Numbered from the stretch's first letter, positions 1 to 7,964 are shown. The stretch: 64,000 nt of DNA from VXLM01 sp034421575 (GCA_034421575.1 DAOUKG010000023.1:1-64000), one strand, 5' to 3'. Numbers and translations are program-made. Notes: a model not told the origin generated them from the letters alone.

Positions 1-1
1 G

Positions 2-73
2 CTATTTGGTAAGCGTGCTAAGCGCGAATTAGACCGAATTGCGAAGGCCGCTTCAAAGCCTGTAAAGGAATGA
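2..73 (+). CDS. C-terminal end of an unidentified protein (cut by the window edge)
   Basis: Frame 2 is open from the first base and ends in TGA at 71-73, giving 23 residues rich in Lys and Arg (ends ...KPVKE). The start lies outside the window. A basic C-terminal tail is all that can be seen, so no function can be assigned. Positions 74-216 hold no gene; the next gene runs convergently on the other strand. Confidence 0.4.
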   Translation, partial: LFGKRAKRELDRIAKAASKPVKE

Positions 74-216
74 TATCATAGCTATGTTGTTGCGTCAAGT
101 AGATAATTCCCAATGAATTCGCACTGTGCGTTCACCTGTCAGCAGTTGGCGAGCTATCCCTAGAGTCCCCCAAAGCTTGCCTACTGACTGCCCAACCACT
201 GGTCGGCCTCAGACCT

Positions 217-927
217 TCATTCCTCTTCATACTCTTCTATCATAGCGCCCGTGATATATCCCCTGTAATAGACGCTCCCGCCACCGAGCGCCCCGAGAAT
301 CACTGACGGTAACAAAAGCAAGTAACCTTCTGCTCCCAAGAATACGAGCAGCGTCAGCGTGACGAAGAATATTGCTCCGCCGATAATAAAACAACCCGTG
401 ATGACCTTCTCGCGCTTGGAGATGAAGCGGGTTTTTCTAAATTCTTGAACGGATGCACTCTGCGTGGTGAGACGAGTTTCTTTCCTAAACTCGGCCTGAG
501 ATACTCGTCGCCTTGGAGGCGTGAGCGCTCTTTGCGGGACAAGGCGGGCGTATCTTGTCCTGAACTCTTCATCGGTCTGCAGGCCCTTCCGCTGGTTGCA
601 CGGGGTGCAAATGACCTGCAGGTTGCTTTCATCGTTTGATCCACCCCGAACGGCGGGAATGATGTGGTCGATGTCCATGCTGGCGGCGATGCGACGATGC
701 CCGCAGTAGGTACAGGTATTGTCCTGTCGTCTCATGAGGCTGCGCTTTAGACCCTTTCGCCATGTCACTCGACTGGTGGGCCGAATTCGGCGTTCGTTTG
801 TGCGGGTGACCAACATCACCCAGATCAGCGCATCTGCGGTCCACAGAGAAACGAGAGTGATTACCTTCGCCAGCCAGAGACCGGCCGCCACGATCCAAGG
901 TCTAATTGTTTGGAGTGAGGCGTTCAT
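217..927 (-). CDS. Membrane-anchored HNH endonuclease
   Basis: This 236-residue protein carries an HNH nuclease domain in its middle. A CTYCGH zinc knuckle, the DIDHIIP catalytic segment, and a second CxxC (CTPCNQRKG) follow in the usual order. HNH enzymes cut DNA with one metal ion. Unusually, the domain is flanked by hydrophobic segments: about residues 10-38 before it, and two long helices near residues 176-225 after it, so the protein is probably in the membrane. The frame is open further upstream, but a start at 927 lies 35 bp after the preceding small gene instead of overlapping it, so I prefer it. A phage or restriction link is possible because a virion module begins 1 kb away on the other strand. 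The HNH call is firm; the role is not known. Confidence 0.8.
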   Translation of the reverse strand: MNASLQTIRPWIVAAGLWLAKVITLVSLWTADALIWVMLVTRTNERRIRPTSRVTWRKGLKRSLMRRQDNTCTYCGHRRIAASMDIDHIIPAVRGGSNDESNLQVICTPCNQRKGLQTDEEFRTRYARLVPQRALTPPRRRVSQAEFRKETRLTTQSASVQEFRKTRFISKREKVITGCFIIGGAIFFVTLTLLVFLGAEGYLLLLPSVILGALGGGSVYYRGYITGAMIEEYEEE

Positions 928-961
928 TCTTTGGCCAACCGACCGTTTTGCTTGTTGGGGA

Positions 962-1171
962 CTAATGTCGCCAATCCTCACCGGGCTTGGGCCACTGGCC
1001 GGGCTCAAGGACACGTGTGTCGTCCTCAATCCACCTGAAGAACCGCACAGCACCCTGTCGGAAGTCTCCTTGTGCGCTAAGTCTGTAGCTGGACTGTTCG
1101 AGTGCCTCTACGTACTGATTCAAGAGTCTTTTGATCTCATCAACTGTGTGTTGGTCGGTGCGCGGTGGCAT
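962..1171 (-). CDS. Small hypothetical protein upstream of the HNH gene
   Basis: This is a 69-residue acidic/helical protein (starts MPPRTDQHTVDEIKRLL). An AAAGGAG ribosome-binding site lies about 11 nt before the ATG at 1171. A start 21 nt further upstream is possible but would overlap that site. It ends 35 bp before the HNH gene on the same strand, so the two are probably co-transcribed. No family recognised; it resembles small predicted helical partner proteins only in size and charge. Confidence 0.5.
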   Translation of the reverse strand: MPPRTDQHTVDEIKRLLNQYVEALEQSSYRLSAQGDFRQGAVRFFRWIEDDTRVLEPGQWPKPGEDWRH

Positions 1172-1391
1172 GGTTAGTTGGTCTCCTTTCATTCCTTTGC
1201 CATCCAGCTGTTCTTGTTGTTGAGGCGGCGGAGGTTCGCGGCTGAATCAGCGAGTAGCCCAAGACGCTCAGGGCGAACGGGGTTCCTTTGGGGAGACCCT
1301 TCGACAAGCTTAGGGCGAACGGGATTCTTTTTGGTTGTCCTTTAGGGGTTCTCTATGGTCGGACAGTATACCTGTGTCCGGCGGTTTTTTT

Positions 1392-1925
1392 TGAGGGACA
1401 TTGCGGGACAAAATGGGACATTGGGTATTGTCGGCCAACTCTCTATATCGGGTTATGTGAAGCCATAATAGATTATGTGTTCGTGTCCGTCAAATGCGGG
1501 ATGGTGAGGTGGCGGTTCATGCTTCGACAGGCTCAGCATGAACGGGGGAGGGTGTGACGTTGGAGGGCGGTTGACGGGGAGGGTGTGTCCAGGGTGCCCC
1601 TCCCCCGGCGGGGGCTGACAGGGGTAGGCATTTGTCCATCCGCCCACTCCCCATGAGCCAGTAGACAGCCACACCGCTGTCATTCTGAGCGCAGCGCAGC
1701 GGAGTCGAAGAATCTAAAGTACCTGTCCTGACGTGAAGCTGACATAGGGAGTCCTTACGCTGTTTTCACTCTCGGTCACGATACAAGCGTGGCTCTGGCT
1801 GTCCAGTCTTGCGGTTATGGACTTTAGATTCCTCGCTGCGCTCGGAATGACAGGCAGGCGGGCCGGATCGTAGCTGCAATTCCATTTTGCCTACCCCTGT
1901 CAGCCCCCGGCGGGGGCGAGATTGT
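1392..1925 (+). repeat. Composite dispersed repeat, copy A (inverted copy at 43319-43874)
   Basis: This intergenic block matches the reverse complement of 43319-43874 over its whole length, with divergence. Shared anchors in order are: GAGGGACATTG and GGGACAAAATGGGACATTGG; a TTCGTG...CGTCAAAT segment; GCTTCGACAGGCTCAGCATG; GTAGGCATTTG with CATCC; the MITE-like element at 1678-1852; and a GATC-TAGCTGCAATTCC segment followed by CCTACCCCTGTCAGCCC. It ends about 10 bp before the portal promoter. Upstream, 1172-1391 holds further short repeats of the GCTCAGGGCGAACGG type and no gene. Confidence 0.7.
1678..1852 (+). mobile_element. MITE-like element with terminal inverted repeats, copy 1
   Basis: The 175-bp element begins TGTCATTCTGAGCGCAGCG...GAATCTAAAG and ends with the reverse complement, ...CTTTAGATTC...CGCTGCGCTCGGAATGACA. 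The arms are roughly 30-40 bp. The centre differs between copies and has no coding capacity. Similar elements lie at 42052-42176 and 43394-43569, the last in the same relative place within the inverted composite repeat. No transposase is visible in the window, so movement would need one supplied elsewhere. Confidence 0.65.
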
Positions 1926-1935
1926 GGGCGTGGAT

Positions 1936-1964
1936 TTGACGTGTGGGAACGTGTGTTCTATGTT
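1936..1964 (+). promoter_or_regulatory. LexA-regulated sigma70 promoter of the portal gene
   Basis: A -35 TTGACG (1936-1941), a 17-bp spacer, and a -10 TATGTT (1959-1964) form a good promoter. The spacer contains GAACGTGTGTTC (1947-1958), a perfect GAAC-N4-GTTC box of the Gram-positive/Dehalococcoides LexA type, ending directly at the -10. A repressor bound there would block RNA polymerase. The same 12 bp recur at 26506-26517. The first gene downstream is the portal at 2028. Confidence 0.75.
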
Positions 1965-2027
1965 GGGTTGTGGGATAGGCGGCGCTGGGGCGTCGCGGCC
2001 CGAATATGGGAACTTGGGAGAGGACAT

Positions 2028-3683
2028 ATGCCAATGAACATCAATGACCCGGACGAGATCATTCGCGCGGTGGGGCGGCAGGAGGAGCAGACGCTTTCGC
2101 TGCGGGACCGGATGGAGGGGGACTACCGGCTGTACCGGTTGGAGCCGTTCCAGGAGGTGGACGGGTACGGGCAGCCGGTGGAGGGGTTTCGGAGCTACAC
2201 GTCGAACGCGCCGCAGGTGTACGCGGACAAGGTGATCCAGTGGATCGCGCGGGCGGAGTTCGGCATCCGCATCCCGCAGGCGGGCAGGACGCGGGCGCAG
2301 CGGGCGGCGGACGCGCTGAAGGAGAAGTGGATGTGGGGGCTGATGCGGTCGGTCGACCGTCGCATCCAGCAGCGCATGGAGCCGCCGATGCGCGACCTGA
2401 CGGCGTTCCACAACGTCGTGCGGGGGATGGTGGCCGGGCGCTGGCTGATGATGAACACGGCGTCGGGCGAGACGGTGGTGGACATGACGCCGTGGGACCC
2501 TATGCACACCTACTGGTCGGTCGGGTCGGAGGGTCTGGAGTGGGCGTGCTACAAGGTGCGCAAGACTCGCGGGGAGATTCGCTCCGAGTACGGCGTGGAC
2601 GTCGGGGAGGATATCGACACGCTCAGGGTGGGGTCACAGGACGGCGACGAGGCGGAGATGGAGGTGTTGGACTTCTACGACCGCACGCACAACACGGTGG
2701 TGGCGGGCAACGGGGTCGTGCTGAAGAGTCCGACGCCGCACGGATCCGGGCGGGTGCCGGTGGTGATCGTTCCGGTAGGGCCGGTGCCGATGGTGCAGAC
2801 CGACTCGGCGGCGGACTCGGTGTCGGACTACGGCGAGAGCGTGTTCAAGTCGAACCGCGAGATATACGACAAGCACAACCTGATGATGTCGATCTTCCTG
2901 GAACTGGCGGCGAGGGCGAGGAGGCCACCGCTGGGCGTGAAATCCCGCGACGGGCGGAAGACGCTGGACGACGACCCGTACATGGAGGGAACGACTATCA
3001 GCATGGGCGAGGGCGACGAGGTGCAGGCGTTCCCGCTGCTGAAGACGACGCAGGACGCGGCCGACCTGACGGGGCGGATATCGGGCGAGGTGCAGCGTGG
3101 GTCGATCCCGCACTCAGTCTACGGCGAGCTGCAGTTCCAGCTATCGGGCTTCGCGATCAACACGCTGCGGTCGGGCCTCGACTCGGTGCTGAGGCCACGT
3201 CTGATCGCGGAGGCGTCGTTCTACTCGCAAGGGCTGGAGCTGCTGACGGAGCAGTACGTTTCGGGGCGGTTCTCGGCGCTGTCGGGCTCGGCGGGAGTGT
3301 CCTTCGACGCGGCGATGACGCCCGACGCTATTTCGCGTGGCGGTACGCCGGATATCAAGCTGGAGGGCAAGCTGCCGGAGGACGACACGGCCAAGTACGC
3401 GCAGGCGAGGATTGCGCGCGAGGGGACAGTGCCGCTGCTGCCGGACAGGTGGATATACGACAACATCCTCAAGATCCGCGACGCGGACAACATCGAGCAG
3501 GCGGTGTCGGCGCAGGTGGCGCGTCGCGGGACGCCGGAGTCGCTGATGCTGAACTCGATGATCGCGTCGGCCGACCAGGGGGATGACGACTACGCGCGGC
3601 TGTACGAGAGCGAGCTACGGCTGGCACGGATGCGAAAGCTGCTGGAGCTGCAGGCGCTCCGGGAGGAGGCTGCGGGTTCGTGA
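2028..3683 (+). CDS. Phage portal protein
   Basis: This 551-residue protein looks like a tailed-phage portal, the dodecameric ring at one vertex of the capsid through which DNA is packaged. Support comes from length (portals are about 450-600 residues), a helical N-terminal region, a central stretch like MTPWDPMHTYW typical of portal wing/clip sequences, the late helical part IPHSVYGELQFQLSGFAI, and position ahead of scaffold and capsid genes. The start is the ATG at 2028 after GGGAGAGGA; a second ATG at 2034 has equally good spacing. The SOS-type promoter lies 64 bp upstream. No terminase gene precedes it, which is unusual. The exact portal family cannot be named by eye. Confidence 0.75.
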   Translation: MPMNINDPDEIIRAVGRQEEQTLSLRDRMEGDYRLYRLEPFQEVDGYGQPVEGFRSYTSNAPQVYADKVIQWIARAEFGIRIPQAGRTRAQRAADALKEKWMWGLMRSVDRRIQQRMEPPMRDLTAFHNVVRGMVAGRWLMMNTASGETVVDMTPWDPMHTYWSVGSEGLEWACYKVRKTRGEIRSEYGVDVGEDIDTLRVGSQDGDEAEMEVLDFYDRTHNTVVAGNGVVLKSPTPHGSGRVPVVIVPVGPVPMVQTDSAADSVSDYGESVFKSNREIYDKHNLMMSIFLELAARARRPPLGVKSRDGRKTLDDDPYMEGTTISMGEGDEVQAFPLLKTTQDAADLTGRISGEVQRGSIPHSVYGELQFQLSGFAINTLRSGLDSVLRPRLIAEASFYSQGLELLTEQYVSGRFSALSGSAGVSFDAAMTPDAISRGGTPDIKLEGKLPEDDTAKYAQARIAREGTVPLLPDRWIYDNILKIRDADNIEQAVSAQVARRGTPESLMLNSMIASADQGDDDYARLYESELRLARMRKLLELQALREEAAGS

Positions 3684-3788
3684 CGGGGGATTCACCGCAG
3701 AGGGCGCAGAGAGCGCGGAGTGGGGAGAGGGGGAGGGTTTGGAGGCGCTGTGGTAGAATCGCGATATGGAACGGGACGGAGGAAAGCA

Positions 3789-4085
3789 ATGGACGTGAAG
3801 GCGGCGGCGCGGACGGCCAAGACCTACGTTGCTGACCTCTTCGTCGATGAGGAGATCATGCACCTAGGGCTGGAAGAGGTCAAGTTCGATGAGTGCAAAC
3901 GCAGGTGGGTCGTAACCGTCGGCTTCTCCCGGCCATGGGACCGGCGAAACACTGTGAATGTAGCACCGGGGGAGGGGCGTCCCGGCCGGTCCTATAAGGT
4001 TCTTCAGATCGCTGACAGTGACGGGCACGTGTTATCTCTCAAGGACAGGGTTCTTAGGGACTGGATTCTTAGGGACTGGAATTGA
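3789..4085 (+). CDS. Conserved hypothetical protein (98 residues)
   Basis: The start is chosen at 3789 because GGAGGAAAGCA directly precedes the ATG. The sequence (MDVKAAARTAKTYVADLF, then GLEEVKFDE and VTVGFSRPWD) resembles a small hypothetical family in bacteria with an alpha/beta, PepSY-like pattern; I cannot give a function. The last residues come from a 15-bp tandem duplication (ATTCTTAGGGACTGG twice, about 4051-4081), giving the repeat VLRDW-ILRDW just before the stop. It is not an obvious virion gene and may be a host cargo gene between portal and capsid. Confidence 0.65.
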   Translation: MDVKAAARTAKTYVADLFVDEEIMHLGLEEVKFDECKRRWVVTVGFSRPWDRRNTVNVAPGEGRPGRSYKVLQIADSDGHVLSLKDRVLRDWILRDWN

Positions 4086-4377
4086 GTTTAGTGCCCGTTC
4101 GTGGTGAGCTTGTCGAACCATGAACAGTGCTTTCACCCTTCGACAGGCTTTCAAGTAACTGCTCTCGCCTATGTCGGGGCATCACCCTCACCCTAGCCCT
4201 CTCCCACGACGGGAGAGGGGATAAGAGGGCCTTCGACGGGCTCAGGCCGAACGCACTTTCTCGTGATTGCACGGTAGTTACTGACACCCCTGCACGGCCC
4301 CCGCACGGGGCGTAACGCTGCTCAGGGTGAACAGAGTCCTGTTGGGCACGCTCTCAGGGGCGATTCGCGAATCGCCC
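4086..4377. repeat. Intergenic repeats without a gene
   Basis: This holds several dispersed repeat types in a row: CCTTCGACAGGCT (about 4137), the CTCACCCTAGCCCTCTCCC hairpin repeat (about 4189-4219), TTCGACGGGCTCAGGCCGAA (about 4229), and a palindromic GGGGCGATTCGCGAATCGCC type repeat (about 4358-4380). No ORF with coding character is visible. Confidence 0.6.
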
Positions 4378-5403
4378 CTACGCCGGTCTCTTGCCCACGG
4401 CGAGAGTGGCGTTGATGGCGGGTTCGCCGTCGCCGGAGAAGCCGTATGAGCCGTTTCCGGCGACGGTGGTGATGACGCCCGTCGTTGCGTCGATTTTGCG
4501 GACGCGGTAGTTGCCGGTGTCGACGACGTACAGGTTGCCAACGTGGTCGAGGGCGATGCTGTAGGGCATGGAGAGGCACGCCTTGTGGGCGGGGCCGCCG
4601 TCGCCGGAGAACTCCGCCCTGCCCGTCCCGGCTACGGTCGTGATCGTGCCGTCGGGGGCGACTCTGCGGATGCGGTTGTTCGCGCCGTCGGCGATGTAGA
4701 GGCTGCCGTCTGCGTGCAACGCGACATCGCGGGGGAGGGCTATCGCGGCACGGTTGGCGGGACCGCCGTCGCCAGAGAAGCCCTGCTCGCCGGTACCGGC
4801 GACGGAGGTGATGATGCTGGTCGCGGCGTCAACCTTGCGGATGCGGGAGTTGCGGTGGTCGGCTATGTAGAGGTCCCCGTCTTCGGTGGCAAATACGGCG
4901 ATGGGTGAGGCGAGCATGGCTTGGGTCGCGGGGCCGCTGTCGCCGGAGTAGCCGTGCTCTCCGTTACCGGCGACGGTGGTGATGGTGCCCGTCGCAACGT
5001 CGACCCTGCGAATGCGGTCGTTCTTCAGATCGGCGATGTAGATGTTGCCGTGTCGGTCGAGCGCGGAGCCGTGGGGCGATGCGAGTTGGGCGTGAACGGC
5101 GGGACCGTCGTCGCCGGAGTAGCCCTCGGCGCCGCATCCGGCGACGGTCGTGATAGTCCCGGTTGCGGCGTCAATCCTTCGGACGCGGGCGTGGTGGGCG
5201 TCTGTTACGTAGAGGTTGCCTGCGCGGTCACCCGTGACACGCATGGGGTGTGAGGAGAACGTTGCGTCGGTTGCCGGGCCGCCGTCGCCGAGGTCGGTCG
5301 TGCCTCCACCCGCAACGGTGGTGATGACTCCGGTGGTCAGGTCGACCCTGCGGATGCGGCTGTTGCCTACGTCGGAGAAGTATATGGCGTCGTGGACGAA
5401 CAT
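4378..5403 (-). CDS. NHL-repeat beta-propeller protein, possibly N-terminally incomplete
   Basis: The 341 residues are six near-identical units of about 56 residues. Each has the pattern LYIADxxNxRIRRVD, then GTITTVAGTG, then GFSGDGGPA, typical of NHL propellers, which bind proteins or other ligands. The repeats are also visible in the DNA with a 168-bp period. There is no signal peptide and no ribosome-binding site before the ATG at 5403; the frame stays open a short way upstream without a start. Homologues are often secreted and longer, so this may be a fragment or an internal part. It lies antisense inside the virion cluster, which suggests insertion by recombination rather than a virion role. 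Confidence 0.75.
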   Translation of the reverse strand: MFVHDAIYFSDVGNSRIRRVDLTTGVITTVAGGGTTDLGDGGPATDATFSSHPMRVTGDRAGNLYVTDAHHARVRRIDAATGTITTVAGCGAEGYSGDDGPAVHAQLASPHGSALDRHGNIYIADLKNDRIRRVDVATGTITTVAGNGEHGYSGDSGPATQAMLASPIAVFATEDGDLYIADHRNSRIRKVDAATSIITSVAGTGEQGFSGDGGPANRAAIALPRDVALHADGSLYIADGANNRIRRVAPDGTITTVAGTGRAEFSGDGGPAHKACLSMPYSIALDHVGNLYVVDTGNYRVRKIDATTGVITTVAGNGSYGFSGDGEPAINATLAVGKRPA

Positions 5404-5512
5404 TGGGGGAGTGTATCACGGGGTTGGGGAGAGGGGAGTGGATTCCCGCCTATGCGGGAATGACGGTGGTGGGTATCGGGCATTCTCACGGAGTCTGAAC
5501 AGTTATAGAAAA

Positions 5513-5551
5513 GAACGCATGTTTGACAGCCATCCAAGCGTGGGGTAGACT
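5513..5551 (+). promoter_or_regulatory. Strong promoter with overlapping LexA-type box, ahead of scaffold/capsid
   Basis: A perfect -35 TTGACA (5523-5528), 17-bp spacer and -10 TAGACT (5546-5551) form a strong sigma70 promoter. GAACGCATGTTT (5513-5524) matches the GAAC-N4-GTTY LexA pattern with one deviation and overlaps the -35. Before it lies CTCACGGAGTCTGAACAGTTAT (about 5486), which recurs almost unchanged at about 9866, ahead of another virion gene. Confidence 0.65.
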
Positions 5552-5614
5552 CGGATTGTGACAGGTCGTCGTTCCGGTGGGACGAGGGCCGCAAAATAAC
5601 AGAGAGACGCCGTG

Positions 5615-5657
5615 CAGAGCGTCCCGGAGATTGTTCCGGGGCGCTCTGTTTGTTTTT
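5615..5657 (+). terminator. Intrinsic terminator or attenuator in the capsid leader
   Basis: The arms CAGAGCGTCCCGGA (5615-5628) and TCCGGGGCGCTCTG (5635-5648) pair over 14 bp with one G-U, with a 6-nt loop, followed by TTTGTTTTT. This is a strong intrinsic terminator. It lies about 65-100 nt after the promoter at 5523 and 70 bp before the scaffold gene. It therefore either ends a small RNA of about 100 nt or attenuates transcription into the capsid genes. A smaller hairpin (TCGTTCC-GGT-GGGACGA) precedes it. Confidence 0.7.
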
Positions 5658-5727
5658 CCGGCGGGTGCAGGGAAGACCAATGCCCGATGGAGAGACGAGG
5701 GCGGGAATTAGCGAAAGGAGAGACGTG

Positions 5728-6285
5728 ATGGTTATGGAACCGGATATGGAGGAAGACCTGTCGACGCAGGCAGGTGAAGGGTCGTCAGGCGGCTCCGACG
5801 AGTCGGAAGGCGCGGTCGATGAGTTCGACCTGGCCGAGTTGCGGAGGGAGTTCGCTGAGGAGAGCGAAGGCGGCGATGCGGGTCGTGAGAGCGACTCCGG
5901 CGACGACGAAAGTTCTGAGAGCGCCGGAGAGGAAGAGGCCGAGGAAGTGTCGTCAGAGGGCGCAACGTTCGGCTCGGACAGGGAGCGGTACCAGGCAGTG
6001 ATCAGCGCCGCGCGGAAGAATGGGCTGGGACTTGACGACCTCGAGGAGTTGGAGGATGCGGAGAGCGCGGAGGAAGTCGAGCGGCGCGCGCAGAGCATGG
6101 CGGAGCGGCGGACGCTGAACCGGAGGGTCGAGGCGCTGGAAAGGCAGCTCGCGCCGGTGCAGCAGTTCGACAGCAACCGTCCGAGCGCCCCATCGTCCGG
6201 CTCCGACGAGACATGGATCGACCGGTACATGGCGGGAGACCGGAGCGCGCGAGCGGTGGCCGCGGCGCGACGGGCATTCGACTAG
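5728..6285 (+). CDS. Acidic scaffold-like virion protein
   Basis: The 185-residue protein has a highly acidic, Ser/Glu/Asp-rich low-complexity first half and a helical second half with a coiled-coil stretch (about residues 120-150, SAEEVERRAQSMAERRTLNR and on). Capsid scaffolding proteins are typically acidic, helical and encoded just before the major capsid gene, as here (33 bp upstream). Scaffolds guide prohead assembly and then leave. The start at 5728 is supported by AAAGGAG seven nt upstream. The assignment rests on composition and position, not on a recognised family signature. Confidence 0.65.
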   Translation: MVMEPDMEEDLSTQAGEGSSGGSDESEGAVDEFDLAELRREFAEESEGGDAGRESDSGDDESSESAGEEEAEEVSSEGATFGSDRERYQAVISAARKNGLGLDDLEELEDAESAEEVERRAQSMAERRTLNRRVEALERQLAPVQQFDSNRPSAPSSGSDETWIDRYMAGDRSARAVAAARRAFD

Positions 6286-6318
6286 CAAGAACATAGACAC
6301 AGGCAGAAAGGAGAACAC

Positions 6319-7191
6319 ATGCCACAGACAACGAGCACAGGAAATTTGGAGAAGGCCCAGAGGACGATGATCGGGCAGATGCTGTACACGACGGAGCACA
6401 ACGCGCCCGCGATGGCGCTGGTGACGCACATGAGGCTGCGGCGCGGGGCGTCGAGCGTGGACGTGCCGAAGGCGGGTCAGATGACGGTGTCCGACCTCGT
6501 CGAGGGACAGGACATCACGGACGAGCAGAGCCTCGGCATGGAATTCACTACGCTGACGACGTCCGAGGTGGGCGCGAAGGTGGTGGTGACGGACAAGCTG
6601 GTGCGGCAGATGCAGCCGGACGTGTTCAGGGTGATAGGGCGTCAGCTTGGCGACGGCATGGCGCGCAAGAAGGACGAGGACGTGATCGCGCTGTACGGGT
6701 CGCTGAACGGCGGGATGGCGCTGGGGGCTGCGGGCGCGACGTTCAACGTCGCACATGCGGCGGCTGCGTACACGCACGCGGTGGCCAACAAGTTCGGGAC
6801 GAAGCTCTCGATCGTTCACCATCCGAACGCGCTGTTCAGCATCATCAACTCTGGTGCGATTACGCCGGGCGCCAGCGGTCCGGTCGATGCGGGGTGGTCT
6901 CGCGACTTGCTCCAGCGGTTCTTCGCGGGCCTCGCTCCTGTTGGTGGAGTGCCGATGTTCCACGACGGGAACATCGAGGTGGACGGCGACGGGGACGCGG
7001 TGGGCGTGATCGCCGACGAGGGCGCGCTCGTCGTGCTGGAGTCGGTGTCGATGCGGACGGAGCGGCAGCGGGACGCCTCGCTGCGGGGCACGGAGGTCGT
7101 GATCACGGCGGACTACGGGGTCTTCGAGCTCGACGACTCACGCGGCGCGCCGCTGAAGTACGACGCGACGGCGCCGTCGACATCGGAGTAG
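6319..7191 (+). CDS. Major capsid protein (HK97-fold type)
   Basis: The 290-residue protein resembles phage major capsid (coat) proteins: an early extended arm (residues 1-35), then VSDLVEGQDITDEQSL and TTLTTSEVGAKVVVTDKLVRQ, which match the E-loop/P-domain pattern of such proteins, and a C-terminal ADYGVFELDDSRGAPLKYDA typical of the A-domain end. Length fits. AGAAAGGAG precedes the ATG. It follows the scaffold-like gene and would form the shell. No N-terminal prohead-protease delta domain is present, in keeping with a separate scaffold and no protease gene. Confidence 0.8.
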   Translation: MPQTTSTGNLEKAQRTMIGQMLYTTEHNAPAMALVTHMRLRRGASSVDVPKAGQMTVSDLVEGQDITDEQSLGMEFTTLTTSEVGAKVVVTDKLVRQMQPDVFRVIGRQLGDGMARKKDEDVIALYGSLNGGMALGAAGATFNVAHAAAAYTHAVANKFGTKLSIVHHPNALFSIINSGAITPGASGPVDAGWSRDLLQRFFAGLAPVGGVPMFHDGNIEVDGDGDAVGVIADEGALVVLESVSMRTERQRDASLRGTEVVITADYGVFELDDSRGAPLKYDATAPSTSE

Positions 7192-7485
7192 GCACCCCCT
7201 CTCTGTATCTCTCCCCCGCCAGCGCGGGGGAGAGATTGATGGGGCTTGTATCTCTGCCCACTTGCGCGGGGGGAGGCTGATGAGGCTTTTCTCTCCCGCT
7301 GAGAGGGTGTCATTGAAAGGGCATCATCCAGTTTCGGAGACGTCTCTGGATTCCCGCTTTCGCGGGAATGACGGTGGTTATACAAAGGTCTCCGCCCACA
7401 GGGGAGAGACTGATCGGAATTCACAGCAGTTGCTGACACCCTGCGCGGCCCCGTGCGGGTGCATAGTGTTACTCAGGAGGAATAC
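7192..7485. repeat. Intergenic repeats after the capsid gene
   Basis: This contains CTCTCCCCCGCCAGCGCGGGGGAGAG (hairpin repeat, about 7210), the element GAGAGGGTGTCATTGAAAGG...TTTCGGAGACGTCTCTGGATTCCCGC (about 7303-7370), which recurs at about 31813-31880, and TTCCCGCTTTCGCGGGAATGACGG. No gene is seen until the next ribosome-binding site. Confidence 0.55.
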
Positions 7486-7845
7486 ATGTACCGGAAGACG
7501 CCCGCGACGCTGTCGGAGGAGCTGGCGAAGCTCGGCTACACGTGGGAGTACCTCGACAAGTGGCAGCCGAAGGTCGACATGTACTGGCACGTCGACCAGG
7601 TGAACGTCGCGGGCGAGGTGGTCGGGAGGGCGGGCGCAATGCTGCCCAACCTGCCCGGCCACCCGGACCATCAGGCGAGGTACGCCCGGCGTGGCCTGCT
7701 GCCGTGGCCGCCGGGGGAGACGTGCGAGTGCAAGGGCTGCCGCGAGCGATACGGTACCGAGCGGACGGGCCGGAAGTTCATGGCACCGGATGAGGTGGAG
7801 CGGGGGCTGGCGAGCGGGAGGCTGTTTGGGGGTGGGGGCGAGTAA
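7486..7845 (+). CDS. Hypothetical protein with CxCxxC motif, virion module
   Basis: A 119-residue protein starting at the ATG after TCAGGAGGAATAC. It has an N-terminal helical region (LSEELAKLGYTWEYLDKW), a Pro/Gly-rich middle and a CECKGC cluster near residue 83-88 that could bind zinc. It lies between capsid and connector-like genes, so it may be a small virion or host-derived gene. No family recognised. Confidence 0.55.
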   Translation: MYRKTPATLSEELAKLGYTWEYLDKWQPKVDMYWHVDQVNVAGEVVGRAGAMLPNLPGHPDHQARYARRGLLPWPPGETCECKGCRERYGTERTGRKFMAPDEVERGLASGRLFGGGGE

Positions 7846-7964
7846 TGCCCTGTCTCTTGCTACGCTGAGAACCACTCACCACGCATTATCGCGCCGCAGT
7901 TCATTATGATAGTATGCGAGTCCAATCCTCAGTACACACCTTCCACCTCGCAGGGTCAGAGAAA

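Noticed and set aside
1288..1557. 89-residue ORF near the left composite repeat
   Set aside because: Made of translated dispersed repeats (PFDKLRANG and MLRQAQHERG are typical of them), no ribosome-binding site.
2240..3586. 448-residue ORF overlapping the portal gene in another frame
   Set aside because: Ala/Gly/Arg-rich composition typical of out-of-frame reading of GC-rich coding DNA; the portal frame has a promoter and ribosome-binding site.
4378..5403. Regular ~168-bp repeats considered as a CRISPR or satellite array
   Set aside because: The period equals the NHL protein repeat and the frame is open throughout; no constant repeat/variable spacer pattern.
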